Shown here: in pieces, positions 1 through 6,571 of the stretch
Layout of the letters: every line of letters starts with the position of its first letter
Numbering within the stretch: the first letter of the stretch is position 1
DNA from: Anaerolineales bacterium
GTDB taxonomy: Bacteria > Chloroflexota > Anaerolineae > Anaerolineales > E44-bin32
Assembly (NCBI GenBank): GCA_023250385.1
Contig: JAHFAU010000086.1
Location: forward strand, 1-8,189
Length of the DNA stretch: 8,189 nt
Direction of reading: 5' to 3'
Translations under genes and position numbers: made by a program
Notes under the pieces: model-generated
Database searches by the model: none
Told to the model about the DNA's origin: nothing
Seen by the model: only the letters and a program-made list of their open reading frames with translations

Positions 1-2
1 GG

Positions 3-1700
3 CAAGGAGTGGGAGTCGGCTTCCGGTTGTATCAGGACCCGGCACGGCATTGGGCGCAGGATATCCTGGACGGGATTGGGCTGATTCTCACCGTCATGGC
101 AGTCGCTTCCCTGTTCCTGAGCGCCATCCTGGTGATCAATACGATTAATGCAGTCATTGCCCAGCAGGTCCCTCAGATCGGAATCATGAAGACTGTGGGG
201 GGAGTCAGGCAACAGATCTCCCAGCTGTATCTCGCCGGGGTGATCGTGTACGGCCTGCTGAGCCTGCTCCTGGCAATCCCCTTCGGCGCGCTGGCCGGGA
301 ATATGCTGGAGAGCTGGATTATGGGGATCATCAATGTGCCGCCTGCCAGATTCCAGCTGCTGGCGAGTGCGGTGTGGATCCAGCTCAGCACCGGACTCCT
401 GGTGCCGCTGCTGGCCGCGCTGTGGCCGGTGCTGCAGGGAGTCGCGATCACAGTCCGGGAAGCCCTCAGCCGTTACGGTCTCGGGAGCGGTCGTTACGGG
501 AGCGGTCGGCTGGATCGCTTTCTGGCCCGGGTTAGCGTGCTGCCCAGCCTGGCGACCCTGGCACTGCGGAACACTTTTCGCAAACTCGGCCGGGTCGCCC
601 TGACTGAAGGAGTGCTGATCACGGCCGGAACGATTTTCATGATGGTCGTGACGACCCACTACTCCTTCACCCGGGCGATTGCCGACATCTGGGCCGGGCT
701 TGGGTTCGATGCCTTCATACTATTTAGCAGCCCGCAGCGGATCGAAGAAATCGTCCCGCTCGTCGAGGCTCAGCCCAACGTTAAGCATGCGGAGATGTGG
801 GTGTGGTACGACGCCAACGCACGGGTACCCGGGGAACGAGACCGCACCAAAGATGTGCAGCTCTCGATTCAGGGTGTGCCGCGGGGGAGCAGCATGTATC
901 GCCCGACGCTGACTGAGGGCCGCGGATTGGACGTGCAAGACGGCCGGGCGCTGTTGCTCAATCAAAAGCTCGCCCGGGACATGGGCCTCGGCGTCGGCGA
1001 CCAGATCGTGCTGGACCTCGGGGAAGACGGGGACACAACCTGGACGATCGTTGGGCTAATCTTTGACCTGATCAACGATCAGTCGACCGCCTACGTTCAC
1101 GAGGACATCCTCAATGAGGCACTCGGTCAGGCCGGGCGGGCGTTCGTCGCGCGGATCAGCGCCATTGATGACCGGAGCGTCAGTCAGACGGCTCTGGTGG
1201 ATCAACTGCGGAAGCTCTTCGATTCGCTCGGTATAGGAGTATCGGTGGCCCGGACTTCGGTGGAAGACCGCCAGGAGGCGGAGGCCCAGTTCAGCATCCT
1301 GACAACCATCCTGATGACCATGACTGTCGTAATGGCGGCAGTCGGGAGCATTGGCCTTTCCGGCACGTTGTCGATCAACGTGATCGAGCGCCGGCGCGAG
1401 ATCGGCGTGATGCGAGCCGTGGGCGCCTCCTCGCGCGACGTCGGGGCGATCTTTGTCGGGGAGGGCCTGATGCTCGGCTTATTCAGCTGGGTCGTGGCGG
1501 TGCCGCTCAGCATGTTGGCCGGCCGCCCGTTTGTGCAGGCGATAGGCCAGGTGATCGATTTTCCAGGGCGTTATCAGCCGGCGATCAGCGGGTTGTGGAT
1601 CTGGCTGACGATCGTGGTGGTGTTATCCCTGGTCGCCAGTTGGCTGCCGGCGAAGCGGGCGACTCAGATCAGCGTAAACGAAAGCCTGGCCTACGAATGA
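3..1700 (+). CDS. FtsX/MacB-type ABC transporter permease, 5'-truncated
   Basis: This is the membrane subunit of an ABC exporter of the FtsX/MacB (type VII) class, which uses cytoplasmic ATP hydrolysis to drive extracytoplasmic movement, usually of lipoproteins, peptides or drugs; the substrate is unknown here. The frame is open to the left edge, so GTG at 9 is probably internal. Counting from that GTG, residues 23-152 form a first FtsX domain with hydrophobic segments near 23-45, 75-97 and 123-147. It has the family signature QQVPQIGIMKTVGG after its first helix. Residues 198-216 are another membrane segment, about 217-425 a MacB-like extracytoplasmic domain, and 428-555 a second FtsX domain with the matching signature RRREIGVMRAVGA. 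It ends in NESLAYE, typical of the family. The missing N-terminus should hold one membrane helix and a first extracytoplasmic domain. The adaptor gene follows after 66 bases, suggesting an operon; the ATPase is not in view. Confidence 0.93.
   Translation, partial: QGVGVGFRLYQDPARHWAQDILDGIGLILTVMAVASLFLSAILVINTINAVIAQQVPQIGIMKTVGGVRQQISQLYLAGVIVYGLLSLLLAIPFGALAGNMLESWIMGIINVPPARFQLLASAVWIQLSTGLLVPLLAALWPVLQGVAITVREALSRYGLGSGRYGSGRLDRFLARVSVLPSLATLALRNTFRKLGRVALTEGVLITAGTIFMMVVTTHYSFTRAIADIWAGLGFDAFILFSSPQRIEEIVPLVEAQPNVKHAEMWVWYDANARVPGERDRTKDVQLSIQGVPRGSSMYRPTLTEGRGLDVQDGRALLLNQKLARDMGLGVGDQIVLDLGEDGDTTWTIVGLIFDLINDQSTAYVHEDILNEALGQAGRAFVARISAIDDRSVSQTALVDQLRKLFDSLGIGVSVARTSVEDRQEAEAQFSILTTILMTMTVVMAAVGSIGLSGTLSINVIERRREIGVMRAVGASSRDVGAIFVGEGLMLGLFSWVVAVPLSMLAGRPFVQAIGQVIDFPGRYQPAISGLWIWLTIVVVLSLVASWLPAKRATQISVNESLAYE
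471..506 (+). repeat. Imperfect 21/15-base tandem duplication in permease linker
   Basis: Bases 471-491 and 492-506 are consecutive copies that share CGTTACGG and GGGAGCGGT; the second copy lacks six bases. The duplication is in frame and encodes the Gly/Ser/Arg-rich linker (about residues 155-168) between the two halves of the permease. It is a small local slippage event, not a mobile element. Confidence 0.6.
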
Positions 1701-1733
1701 TCCAGGACTTGGGATGGTGATCATGAGGGATGT

Positions 1734-1761
1734 GGAACGACTCGTACTGGAGGAACGACTC
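1734..1761 (+). repeat. 10-base direct repeat in permease-adaptor gap
   Basis: GGAACGACTC occurs at 1734-1743 and again at 1752-1761, 18 bases apart, just before the adaptor start. The second copy overlaps the putative Shine-Dalgarno GGAGGA. It could be a small duplication or a translation-control site; nothing beyond the repeat itself supports a function. Confidence 0.5.
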
Positions 1762-1766
1762 ATCCG

Positions 1767-2960
1767 ATGAGGCTTCCTGGGCGGACCCGGTGGCTGATCG
1801 TTCCGATTTTGACCGCCGCGGCGCTGACGCTTGGGGCGTGCGGCGCCGGCGCGGCCAGTGGGGCGGAACTAACCGAGGTTCCGGTAGTGATCGATGAATT
1901 ATCGGTCATTGCCGATGGCCGGCTCGCCCCGATCCAATCCGTCCAGCTCAGTTTCAGCAGCGGCGGCGAGATCCGGGAAGTCTTGGTGAAAGAGGGAGAC
2001 CGGGTGGCGGCCGGGGAGGTCTTGCTCCGTCTCGGAAACCGGCAGCAGGCGGAAGCCGCGGTCGCGGCGGCCCGGCTGGAGCAGCTCGGCGCGCAGCAGG
2101 GTCTGACAAGCATTCAAGATGGCGCCGCAACGGTGAGCGCTCAGGCTCAACTCGATCTGGCGAATGCCCGAGAGGAGTTGAGGCAGGCCAACTATCGGTG
2201 GAGCGTTCAGCAGGCAGGCCATCGTGCCAGTCAGGCGACCATCAACGGGGCCGAGGCGAGCCTGATCTTGGCCAAGGATGGCTTGAACCGCGCCAAGGCC
2301 AACTACGACGGCCTATCCGGCCGGCCGGAGGACGACCTGGAACGAGCCGCCGCGCTTACCCAACTGGCAGGGGCCCAGCGTGATTACGACGCCGCTCTGC
2401 GAAACTTGAATTGGTACAACGGCCATCCAACCGAGATCCAGCAGGCGCTGCTGGATGCCGAGGTCGCGATCGCCCAGGCCAAAGTCGCGGAAGCTGAGCG
2501 GGTCTGGGAAGAGCGCAAAGATGGGCCGGACCCGGATGAGCTCGCCCTGGCCGAAGCGCGGGTCGCCAATGCCGAAGCCCAACTGGGGGCGGCCGAGGCC
2601 GCCCTCTCCGACCTGGAGCTGGAAACTCCCATCGCGGGCACCGTCGCCAATGTACTGGGCAAACCAGGCGAGACGGCGGCCCCCGGGCAGCTAGCCGTGG
2701 TAATCGCAGACTTCAGCAGCTGGATCATCGAGACCGAGAACCTTACGGAAATTGAGTTACCCCGCGTCGCAATCGGTCAGCCGGTGAAAGTCACCTTTGA
2801 CGCGCTGGCAGATGTTGAGCTCTCCGGGGTCGTGACGGCCATCCGTCCACTGTTCGAAATCAGAAGTGGGGATGTGACCTACACCGTCACCATCGGATTG
2901 GATGCGACCGACCCGCGGTTGCAGTGGGGATTGACGGCGGTGGTCACCTTTCAAAACTAG
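1767..2960 (+). CDS. Lipoprotein membrane-fusion (HlyD-like) adaptor of ABC exporter
   Basis: This is a periplasmic-adaptor/membrane-fusion protein of 397 residues that should dock on the extracytoplasmic side of the upstream FtsX-type permease. Residues 1-25 form a lipoprotein signal: basic MRLPGRTR, a hydrophobic core, then lipobox LGAC with Cys25 as the lipidated residue. Residues about 60-92 are the first half of a biotinyl/lipoyl-like domain (GGEIREVLVKEGDRV). About 93-283 is an Ala/Glu/Arg-rich coiled-coil hairpin, and 284-317 the second lipoyl half (ETPIAGTVANVLGKPGE). About 318-397 form the beta-barrel/membrane-proximal part, ending in WGLTAVVTF. The start is ATG 1767, because the signal peptide begins there; GGAGGA at 1749-1754 is a rather distant ribosome site (12 bases). 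No TolC-like partner is present, and a lipid anchor fits a single-membrane or loosely diderm cell. The substrate is unknown. Confidence 0.92.
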   Translation: MRLPGRTRWLIVPILTAAALTLGACGAGAASGAELTEVPVVIDELSVIADGRLAPIQSVQLSFSSGGEIREVLVKEGDRVAAGEVLLRLGNRQQAEAAVAAARLEQLGAQQGLTSIQDGAATVSAQAQLDLANAREELRQANYRWSVQQAGHRASQATINGAEASLILAKDGLNRAKANYDGLSGRPEDDLERAAALTQLAGAQRDYDAALRNLNWYNGHPTEIQQALLDAEVAIAQAKVAEAERVWEERKDGPDPDELALAEARVANAEAQLGAAEAALSDLELETPIAGTVANVLGKPGETAAPGQLAVVIADFSSWIIETENLTEIELPRVAIGQPVKVTFDALADVELSGVVTAIRPLFEIRSGDVTYTVTIGLDATDPRLQWGLTAVVTFQN

Positions 2961-2984
2961 GCCAGTGTTGGTTCTCTCAACTGG

Positions 2985-3011
2985 GCTCGCCTGACCGAGC
3001 GACTCTCGAGC
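2985..3011 (+). other. Small alternative hairpins after adaptor gene
   Basis: GCTCG at 2985-2989 can pair with CGAGC at 2996-3000 (6-base loop) or with CGAGC at 3007-3011. The two pairings exclude each other. There is no T-run, so this is not a convincing intrinsic terminator. It lies in the 103-136 base gap between the adaptor and the response-regulator gene. Confidence 0.25.
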
Positions 3012-3063
3012 GGCACACCCGACTGACCCATTTGGAGGCGAACTTCTGAGTATCGCCACTGGT

Positions 3064-4635
3064 GTGAGAGGGTTGATTCCAAGTGAAGGTCCTCTGGTGA
3101 CTGATCCGATCCGAATCCTGTTGGTCGACGATCATTCGATCGTGCGCAGAGGGATCAAGGCCCTGCTTGGCACGGAGGCCGAGATTCAAGTCGTCGGTGA
3201 AGCCGAGAACGGGCTGGAGGCTGTGGAGGCGACCTCACGGCTAAGCCCCGAGGTCGTGTTGATGGACCTGGACATGCCGACGATGAACGGCATCGAGGCT
3301 ATCAAGAACATTCTGCTGCGCTGGCCTTCGGTGGCCATCCTGGTCCTCACCAGCCTCACTTCCTATCGGGAGGTCTTTGCAGCCGTCAAGGCCGGGGCGT
3401 TGGGGTACATCCTCAAGGACACCGAGCCGGAGGAGCTGGTACAGGCAATCAAACAGGTCCATCGGCGAGAACCCACCCTGCATCCGAAGATCGCCCGGAT
3501 GCTGCTGGACGAGGTCATGGATGGCGCGGCTGGCGGAGAAATGGCGGCCGAACTGACCAGCGAGGAGGTCGATGTGCTCCGCCTCCTGACGATGGGGAGG
3601 GACACCGCCCAGATCGCGGGCGGGGTGGCCAAATCCGCCGAACAGGTTCGCGCTCACCTCAACAGCATACTGTCAAAGCTCCACCTGGCGACCCGGACAG
3701 AGGCGGTGCTGCTCGCCCTGCGGGAGGGACTGGCCAGGATGGATCAAGCGGCTCCCAAGTACTTGATGCGGCTGCTGGAAGCCGTCCAGCAGGAGCGCAG
3801 TGGGCTGAGCCGGGACGCATTGGACACCAGCGAGACACCGACCGAACCGATGGGAGAACCCATCGGGCTGGCGGAACTCGTTCGACAACATCGCGAATTT
3901 GAACTTGAACTCACGCTGGCCGGCCGGATTCAATCCAGCTTTCTGCCCCGGGCACTTCCGGAAGTGTCCGGCTGGGAATTTGCGGCGAAGCTGATCCCGG
4001 CCCGCGAGACGTCTGGCGATTTCTATGATCTCATCCAACTTCCGGATGGGCGGGTCGGGTTGGTCATCGCGGACGTGACCGACAAGGGCATGGGGGCCGC
4101 CCTCTATATGGCACTCACCCGAACTCTCATGCGAACCTATGCTCAAGAAAGAACACGCAAACCGCACCAGGTACTCGAGGAAGTGAACGGGCGAATTCTG
4201 GCCGATACGCAAGGCGGTTACTACGTCACGCTGTTCTATGGAATTCTCAATCTAGAAACCGGAATCCTGGATTACAGCAACGCCGGTCACCCGCCGGGGG
4301 TCTTGGTGCGGGGGCCCAAGAGCGACCGGCTCAGAGTACTGGCTCGAACCGGCCCACCGCTGGGGGTCACAAAGCAGACCCCCTGGCAGTCATCGGCTAT
4401 CAGCCTCCAACCCGGAGATCATCTCATCCTGTATACGGACGGGATTTCGGAGGCGCGGGACGGAGGCAGTCAGCTCTTCGGCGTCGATCGGCTGATCCAG
4501 GCGGCGCTCGCCAGCTCGGACCGATCGGCGGGCGAGACGCAGGACATGATCCTCCAATTGGTTGACCGCTTTGCGGGAGAGCAACCGCGGGCCGACGATA
4601 TCGCATTGATCGTGGCGTCTCGGATCGCGGGCTGA
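3064..4635 (+). CDS. Response regulator: receiver + LuxR-type HTH + SpoIIE/RsbU-type PP2C phosphatase
   Basis: A soluble 523-residue signalling protein. Residues 16-133 are a CheY-like receiver with a full active site: Asp22/Asp23, phospho-acceptor Asp68 (VLMDLDMP), Thr96 and Lys118. Residues about 164-222 are a LuxR/NarL-type helix-turn-helix (LTSEEVDVLRLL; recognition part SAEQVRAHLNSILSKL), diverged from the usual family wording. A helical linker (about 268-292) leads to a SpoIIE/RsbU-type serine phosphatase at about 293-520. Its acidic metal residues look intact: Asp319 in GDFYD, Asp337 in ADVTDKGMGAAL, Asp459 in LYTDG and Asp512 in DDIALIV, plus NAGHPPG. In the family, receiver phosphorylation switches on dephosphorylation of an anti-anti-sigma factor, releasing a stress or developmental sigma factor; that partner is not visible here. 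GTG 3097 (GAAGG at 3085-3089, 7-base spacing) may be the real start, which would remove 11 residues. No kinase gene is adjacent. Confidence 0.93.
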   Translation: MRGLIPSEGPLVTDPIRILLVDDHSIVRRGIKALLGTEAEIQVVGEAENGLEAVEATSRLSPEVVLMDLDMPTMNGIEAIKNILLRWPSVAILVLTSLTSYREVFAAVKAGALGYILKDTEPEELVQAIKQVHRREPTLHPKIARMLLDEVMDGAAGGEMAAELTSEEVDVLRLLTMGRDTAQIAGGVAKSAEQVRAHLNSILSKLHLATRTEAVLLALREGLARMDQAAPKYLMRLLEAVQQERSGLSRDALDTSETPTEPMGEPIGLAELVRQHREFELELTLAGRIQSSFLPRALPEVSGWEFAAKLIPARETSGDFYDLIQLPDGRVGLVIADVTDKGMGAALYMALTRTLMRTYAQERTRKPHQVLEEVNGRILADTQGGYYVTLFYGILNLETGILDYSNAGHPPGVLVRGPKSDRLRVLARTGPPLGVTKQTPWQSSAISLQPGDHLILYTDGISEARDGGSQLFGVDRLIQAALASSDRSAGETQDMILQLVDRFAGEQPRADDIALIVASRIAG

Positions 4636-4656
4636 CCGATCCGCCTCCGCATTTTT
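4621..4656 (+). terminator. Possible intrinsic terminator at end of phosphatase gene
   Basis: CGGATCG (4621-4627) and CGATCCG (4637-4643) form a 7-base-pair stem with a 9-base loop spanning the stop codon, followed nine bases later by five Ts (4652-4656). The distance from stem to T-run is longer than in a good rho-independent terminator, so this is a weak candidate. It would separate the phosphatase transcript from the collagen-like gene. Confidence 0.3.
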
Positions 4657-4673
4657 GCGCAGGCCCGCAACCC

Positions 4674-4702
4674 TTGGCTCGCACGTGACAACCGATTAGG
4701 AT
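4674..4702 (+). promoter_or_regulatory. Sigma70-like promoter for the collagen-like gene
   Basis: TTGGCT (4674-4679) and TAGGAT (4697-4702) match the -35 and -10 consensus at four of six bases each, with an ideal 17-base spacer. Transcription would begin near 4709, leaving a leader of about 39 bases before ATG 4748. A CACGTG palindrome (4682-4687) lies in the spacer, and CACGT recurs at 4714-4718 and 4725-4729; whether these are binding sites is unknown. The promoter supports separate transcription of the collagen-like gene. Confidence 0.45.
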
Positions 4703-4747
4703 AGTAGGACAGGCACGTCCGGATCACGTTGGCACAGGGAGAGAGCG

Positions 4748-5479
4748 ATGGCGAAAGCACGGTCCAAGAAACCAGGCGGCGGGCGCAAGACGGCCTCCAA
4801 GCGCACCGTCTCCAAATCGGCGAAGACCTCCGGAGCTGCGGCGAAGAAGACTTCGGCCCCGACCAAGCGACCCGCGGCGGCTCGAAGACCGAACGCGGCT
4901 CAGCGGCTCGAGGCGCTCGAATCTCGCCTGCAGCTGTTGACGAGCCAGCTATCCGCTCAGGCGCGGAGGGCCGGTCCGCCGGGGCCGCCCGGCCCGAAAG
5001 GCAAAACGGGTGACCTGGGCCCAATCGGGCCGCCAGGACTGAAAGGTGACAAGGGGGACACCGGACCTCAGGGAGCGGTCGGGGTCAAGGGCGACATGGG
5101 CCCCCAGGGAATGCAGGGACCGACCGGGTTTAAGGGTGAGATCGGCGCCGCCGGGATGCAAGGTCCCCCAGGCCCGAAGGGAGACGCCGGCCCTCAGGGA
5201 CCGACCGGAATGATGGGAGCCAAGGCTGAGACTGGTATGTCGGGACCGGCGGGACCCAAGGGTGACACAGGAGCTCAAGGTCCGGTCGGACCTGCCGGGC
5301 CGAGAGGCGAGCCCGGTCCGCAGGGCGCCAAGGGTGAAACGGGTCCTCAAGGCCCGTCGGGCATGGCGGGCACGAAAGGCGAGACCGGTCCGCAAGGTCC
5401 GGCGGGGATGAAGGGAGAGCGGGGCCCCCAGGGTCCGGCTGGCACGAGCTCAACGGGCGCTCCGCCGCCCGGAGGCTGA
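4748..5479 (+). CDS. Collagen-like Gly-X-Y repeat protein with basic N-terminal tail
   Basis: A 243-residue protein in three parts. Residues 1-50 are very rich in Lys, Arg and Ala (segments AAKK, KRTVSK, RPAAARRP), like histone H1-type tails, with no hydrophobic signal peptide. Residues 53-70 hold a leucine heptad (Leu54, 57, 61, 64, 68) able to seed a coiled coil. Residues 76-234 are 53 consecutive collagen triplets, 52 starting with Gly; the 29th starts with Ala160. The C-terminus (235-243) is STGAPPPGG. Many triplets are GPQ, GPA, GPK, GET or GDT, and parts repeat with a 15-residue period (KGETGPQGP). Such repeats form triple helices in bacterial collagens, which are usually secreted, on spores or in phage fibres; here the location is unclear. 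The start ATG 4748 has GGGAG at 4737-4741, 6 bases upstream. The function cannot be assigned. Confidence 0.9.
   Translation: MAKARSKKPGGGRKTASKRTVSKSAKTSGAAAKKTSAPTKRPAAARRPNAAQRLEALESRLQLLTSQLSAQARRAGPPGPPGPKGKTGDLGPIGPPGLKGDKGDTGPQGAVGVKGDMGPQGMQGPTGFKGEIGAAGMQGPPGPKGDAGPQGPTGMMGAKAETGMSGPAGPKGDTGAQGPVGPAGPRGEPGPQGAKGETGPQGPSGMAGTKGETGPQGPAGMKGERGPQGPAGTSSTGAPPPGG
4973..5449 (+). repeat. Collagen Gly-X-Y coding repeat region
   Basis: Fifty-three 9-base triplet units in one uninterrupted register, with a single Gly-to-Ala change (GCT at 5225-5227). The Gly codons are mixed GGA/GGC/GGG/GGT, so the DNA is not a simple perfect repeat and looks old and maintained rather than freshly expanded. 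The strongest internal similarity is a 45-base (15-residue) period near the 3' end. Confidence 0.9.
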
Positions 5480-5507
5480 GGGCCGCGGGCTTAGTACCCC
5501 CGCCCGA

Positions 5508-6440
5508 TCAGTTCGTTCGCTCGGGACCGGTGGGGCCGGTTCCATCCGCCAGTAGGACACCGTTGCGAGATGGGTCGCGGATGAGCACTCCGGCCTCAGT
5601 CACTTCGGTAACTTCGGTCACGAGGCCGGCTCGTCGCACACGTTCCATGACTTGGGTGAGTTCGGCCTCGCCAGGAACCACAATTGCAAAGTGGCGCAGT
5701 CCCAGCGCGTCAGGCGGGGGCGGGGGAGCGCCCGCCCCGACCCAGGTGTTCAAGCCAATGTGGTGATGGTAGCCGCCGGCCGAGACAAAACTCGCTCCCC
5801 TAGCGGCCGACATCCCCTGCACTACGAAGCCGAGCAAATCGCAATAGAAGTGGTTCGCCTCTGCGAGGTCTGCGACGTGCAGATGGACATGACCGATCGT
5901 GGTGGCATCCGGCATCGGCTGGTCTAGCCGGTCGCCGGGCGCGAGTTCGGCGAGCAGCCGCTCGACATCGAGCGGCTCCCGACCCGAACGAACCACCCCT
6001 GCCGCATCCACCACTTGAAAGCTGTCGCCGCTGAAAAACCAGGTACCCCGCTTGGGCGTGTCGGCGTAGAGCTCGATCCCATTGCCCTCGGCATCGTCGA
6101 GATAGGTAGTTTCGGTCATGACGTGGTCGGTGGGGTAATTCGGATAGCGCAACGAGAACAGGCGGGCGAGCGCACGCGCCAGCTCGCGGCGGCTCGGGAG
6201 CAAGATCGCAAAGTGGTACAGGCCGGTCGTGCCCCGCACCCGGCGGGCGCGGCTGTCCTCGGTCAGGCGCAGGAGATCGTCCCGGCCGGCGCCCAGCCCG
6301 GCCCGCTCGCCTTCCCGCCAGTGGAGCTGGAAGCCGATCGTCTGTTGGTAGAAGGCGATCTGCCGATCCAGGTCGGCGACGGTCAGGTGGACGTGCCCGA
6401 TCCGGGTGGCGGGGTGGATGACGAAAGCGGTCTCAGACAT
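5508..6440 (-). CDS. CatE-like two-domain VOC (glyoxalase/extradiol dioxygenase superfamily) protein
   Basis: A soluble 310-residue protein with two vicinal-oxygen-chelate domains, resembling the CatE (catechol 2,3-dioxygenase) family. The N-terminal domain (about 12-128) has IGHVHLTV, LYHFAILLP and DDAEGNGIELY, giving a plausible metal triad His16-His76-Glu123. The C-terminal domain (about 181-299) has IGHVHLHV, the family-typical GGYHHHIGLNTW and LRHFAIVVP. Where a Glu would complete its triad it reads NGVLLAD, so a metal centre is more likely in the N-terminal half. The substrate is unknown; a catechol-type diol or another small molecule is possible. ATG 6440 is the only reasonable start, but no Shine-Dalgarno precedes it. 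The gene converges on the collagen-like gene with a 28-base gap and lies 186 bases downstream of the PH-domain gene on the same strand. Confidence 0.87.
   Translation of the reverse strand: MSETAFVIHPATRIGHVHLTVADLDRQIAFYQQTIGFQLHWREGERAGLGAGRDDLLRLTEDSRARRVRGTTGLYHFAILLPSRRELARALARLFSLRYPNYPTDHVMTETTYLDDAEGNGIELYADTPKRGTWFFSGDSFQVVDAAGVVRSGREPLDVERLLAELAPGDRLDQPMPDATTIGHVHLHVADLAEANHFYCDLLGFVVQGMSAARGASFVSAGGYHHHIGLNTWVGAGAPPPPPDALGLRHFAIVVPGEAELTQVMERVRRAGLVTEVTEVTEAGVLIRDPSRNGVLLADGTGPTGPERTN
5599..5625 (-). repeat. 9-base tandem repeat inside VOC gene
   Basis: On the plus strand GTCACTTCG, GTAACTTCG and GTCACGAGG follow one another; on the coding strand they give the repeated peptide VTEVTEVTEA near residues 274-283. 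The third unit is diverged. It lies in a connecting segment of the C-terminal VOC domain just before the VLIRDP strand, and adds a few residues without breaking the frame. Confidence 0.6.
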
Positions 6441-6475
6441 GGGAAGCAGGTCTATCGCAGGGCGGATCTCAGTTG

Positions 6476-6547
6476 GTGCTAGACGTCAGCGTCGCTGATT
6501 CGGTCTACGCGGCGATCTTCGATATCGGGTTGTAGCTAGCCTAGCAC
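6476..6547. repeat. 7-base inverted repeat in VOC upstream region
   Basis: GTGCTAG at 6476-6482 and CTAGCAC at 6541-6547 are exact inverted copies separated by 58 bases, with GCTAGC directly before the second arm. They lie in the 186-base gap between the two minus-strand genes, inside the likely VOC leader. No RNA family was recognised; arms this short may be coincidental. Confidence 0.25.
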
Positions 6548-6571
6548 GAGTCTATCGGGGTACATCTGCGA

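Noticed and set aside
3673..4212. 179-residue minus-strand ORF inside the phosphatase gene
   Set aside because: It is antisense to conserved SpoIIE-domain sequence; no family is recognised.
4729..5013. 94-residue plus-strand ORF over the collagen N-terminus
   Set aside because: It starts upstream but is in a different frame from the Gly-X-Y repeat and has no recognisable features.
4470..5024. 184-residue minus-strand ORF spanning the phosphatase end and the collagen start
   Set aside because: It has no recognisable domain, overlaps two well-supported genes and their gap, and has the composition expected of antisense to GC-rich coding DNA.
4949..5395. 148-residue ORF on the minus strand across the collagen repeat
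   Set aside because: It is created by the 9-base GGN periodicity, is low-complexity (Arg/Leu/Ser/Thr-rich), and lies wholly inside the convincing collagen-like gene.
5486..5506. CGGGC...GCCCG hairpin between the convergent collagen and VOC genes
   Set aside because: Only five base pairs with an 11-base loop and no T-run in either direction; too weak to call a terminator.
6015..6482. 155-residue plus-strand ORF antisense to the VOC gene
   Set aside because: The VOC reading frame has clear family motifs throughout; this one has none.
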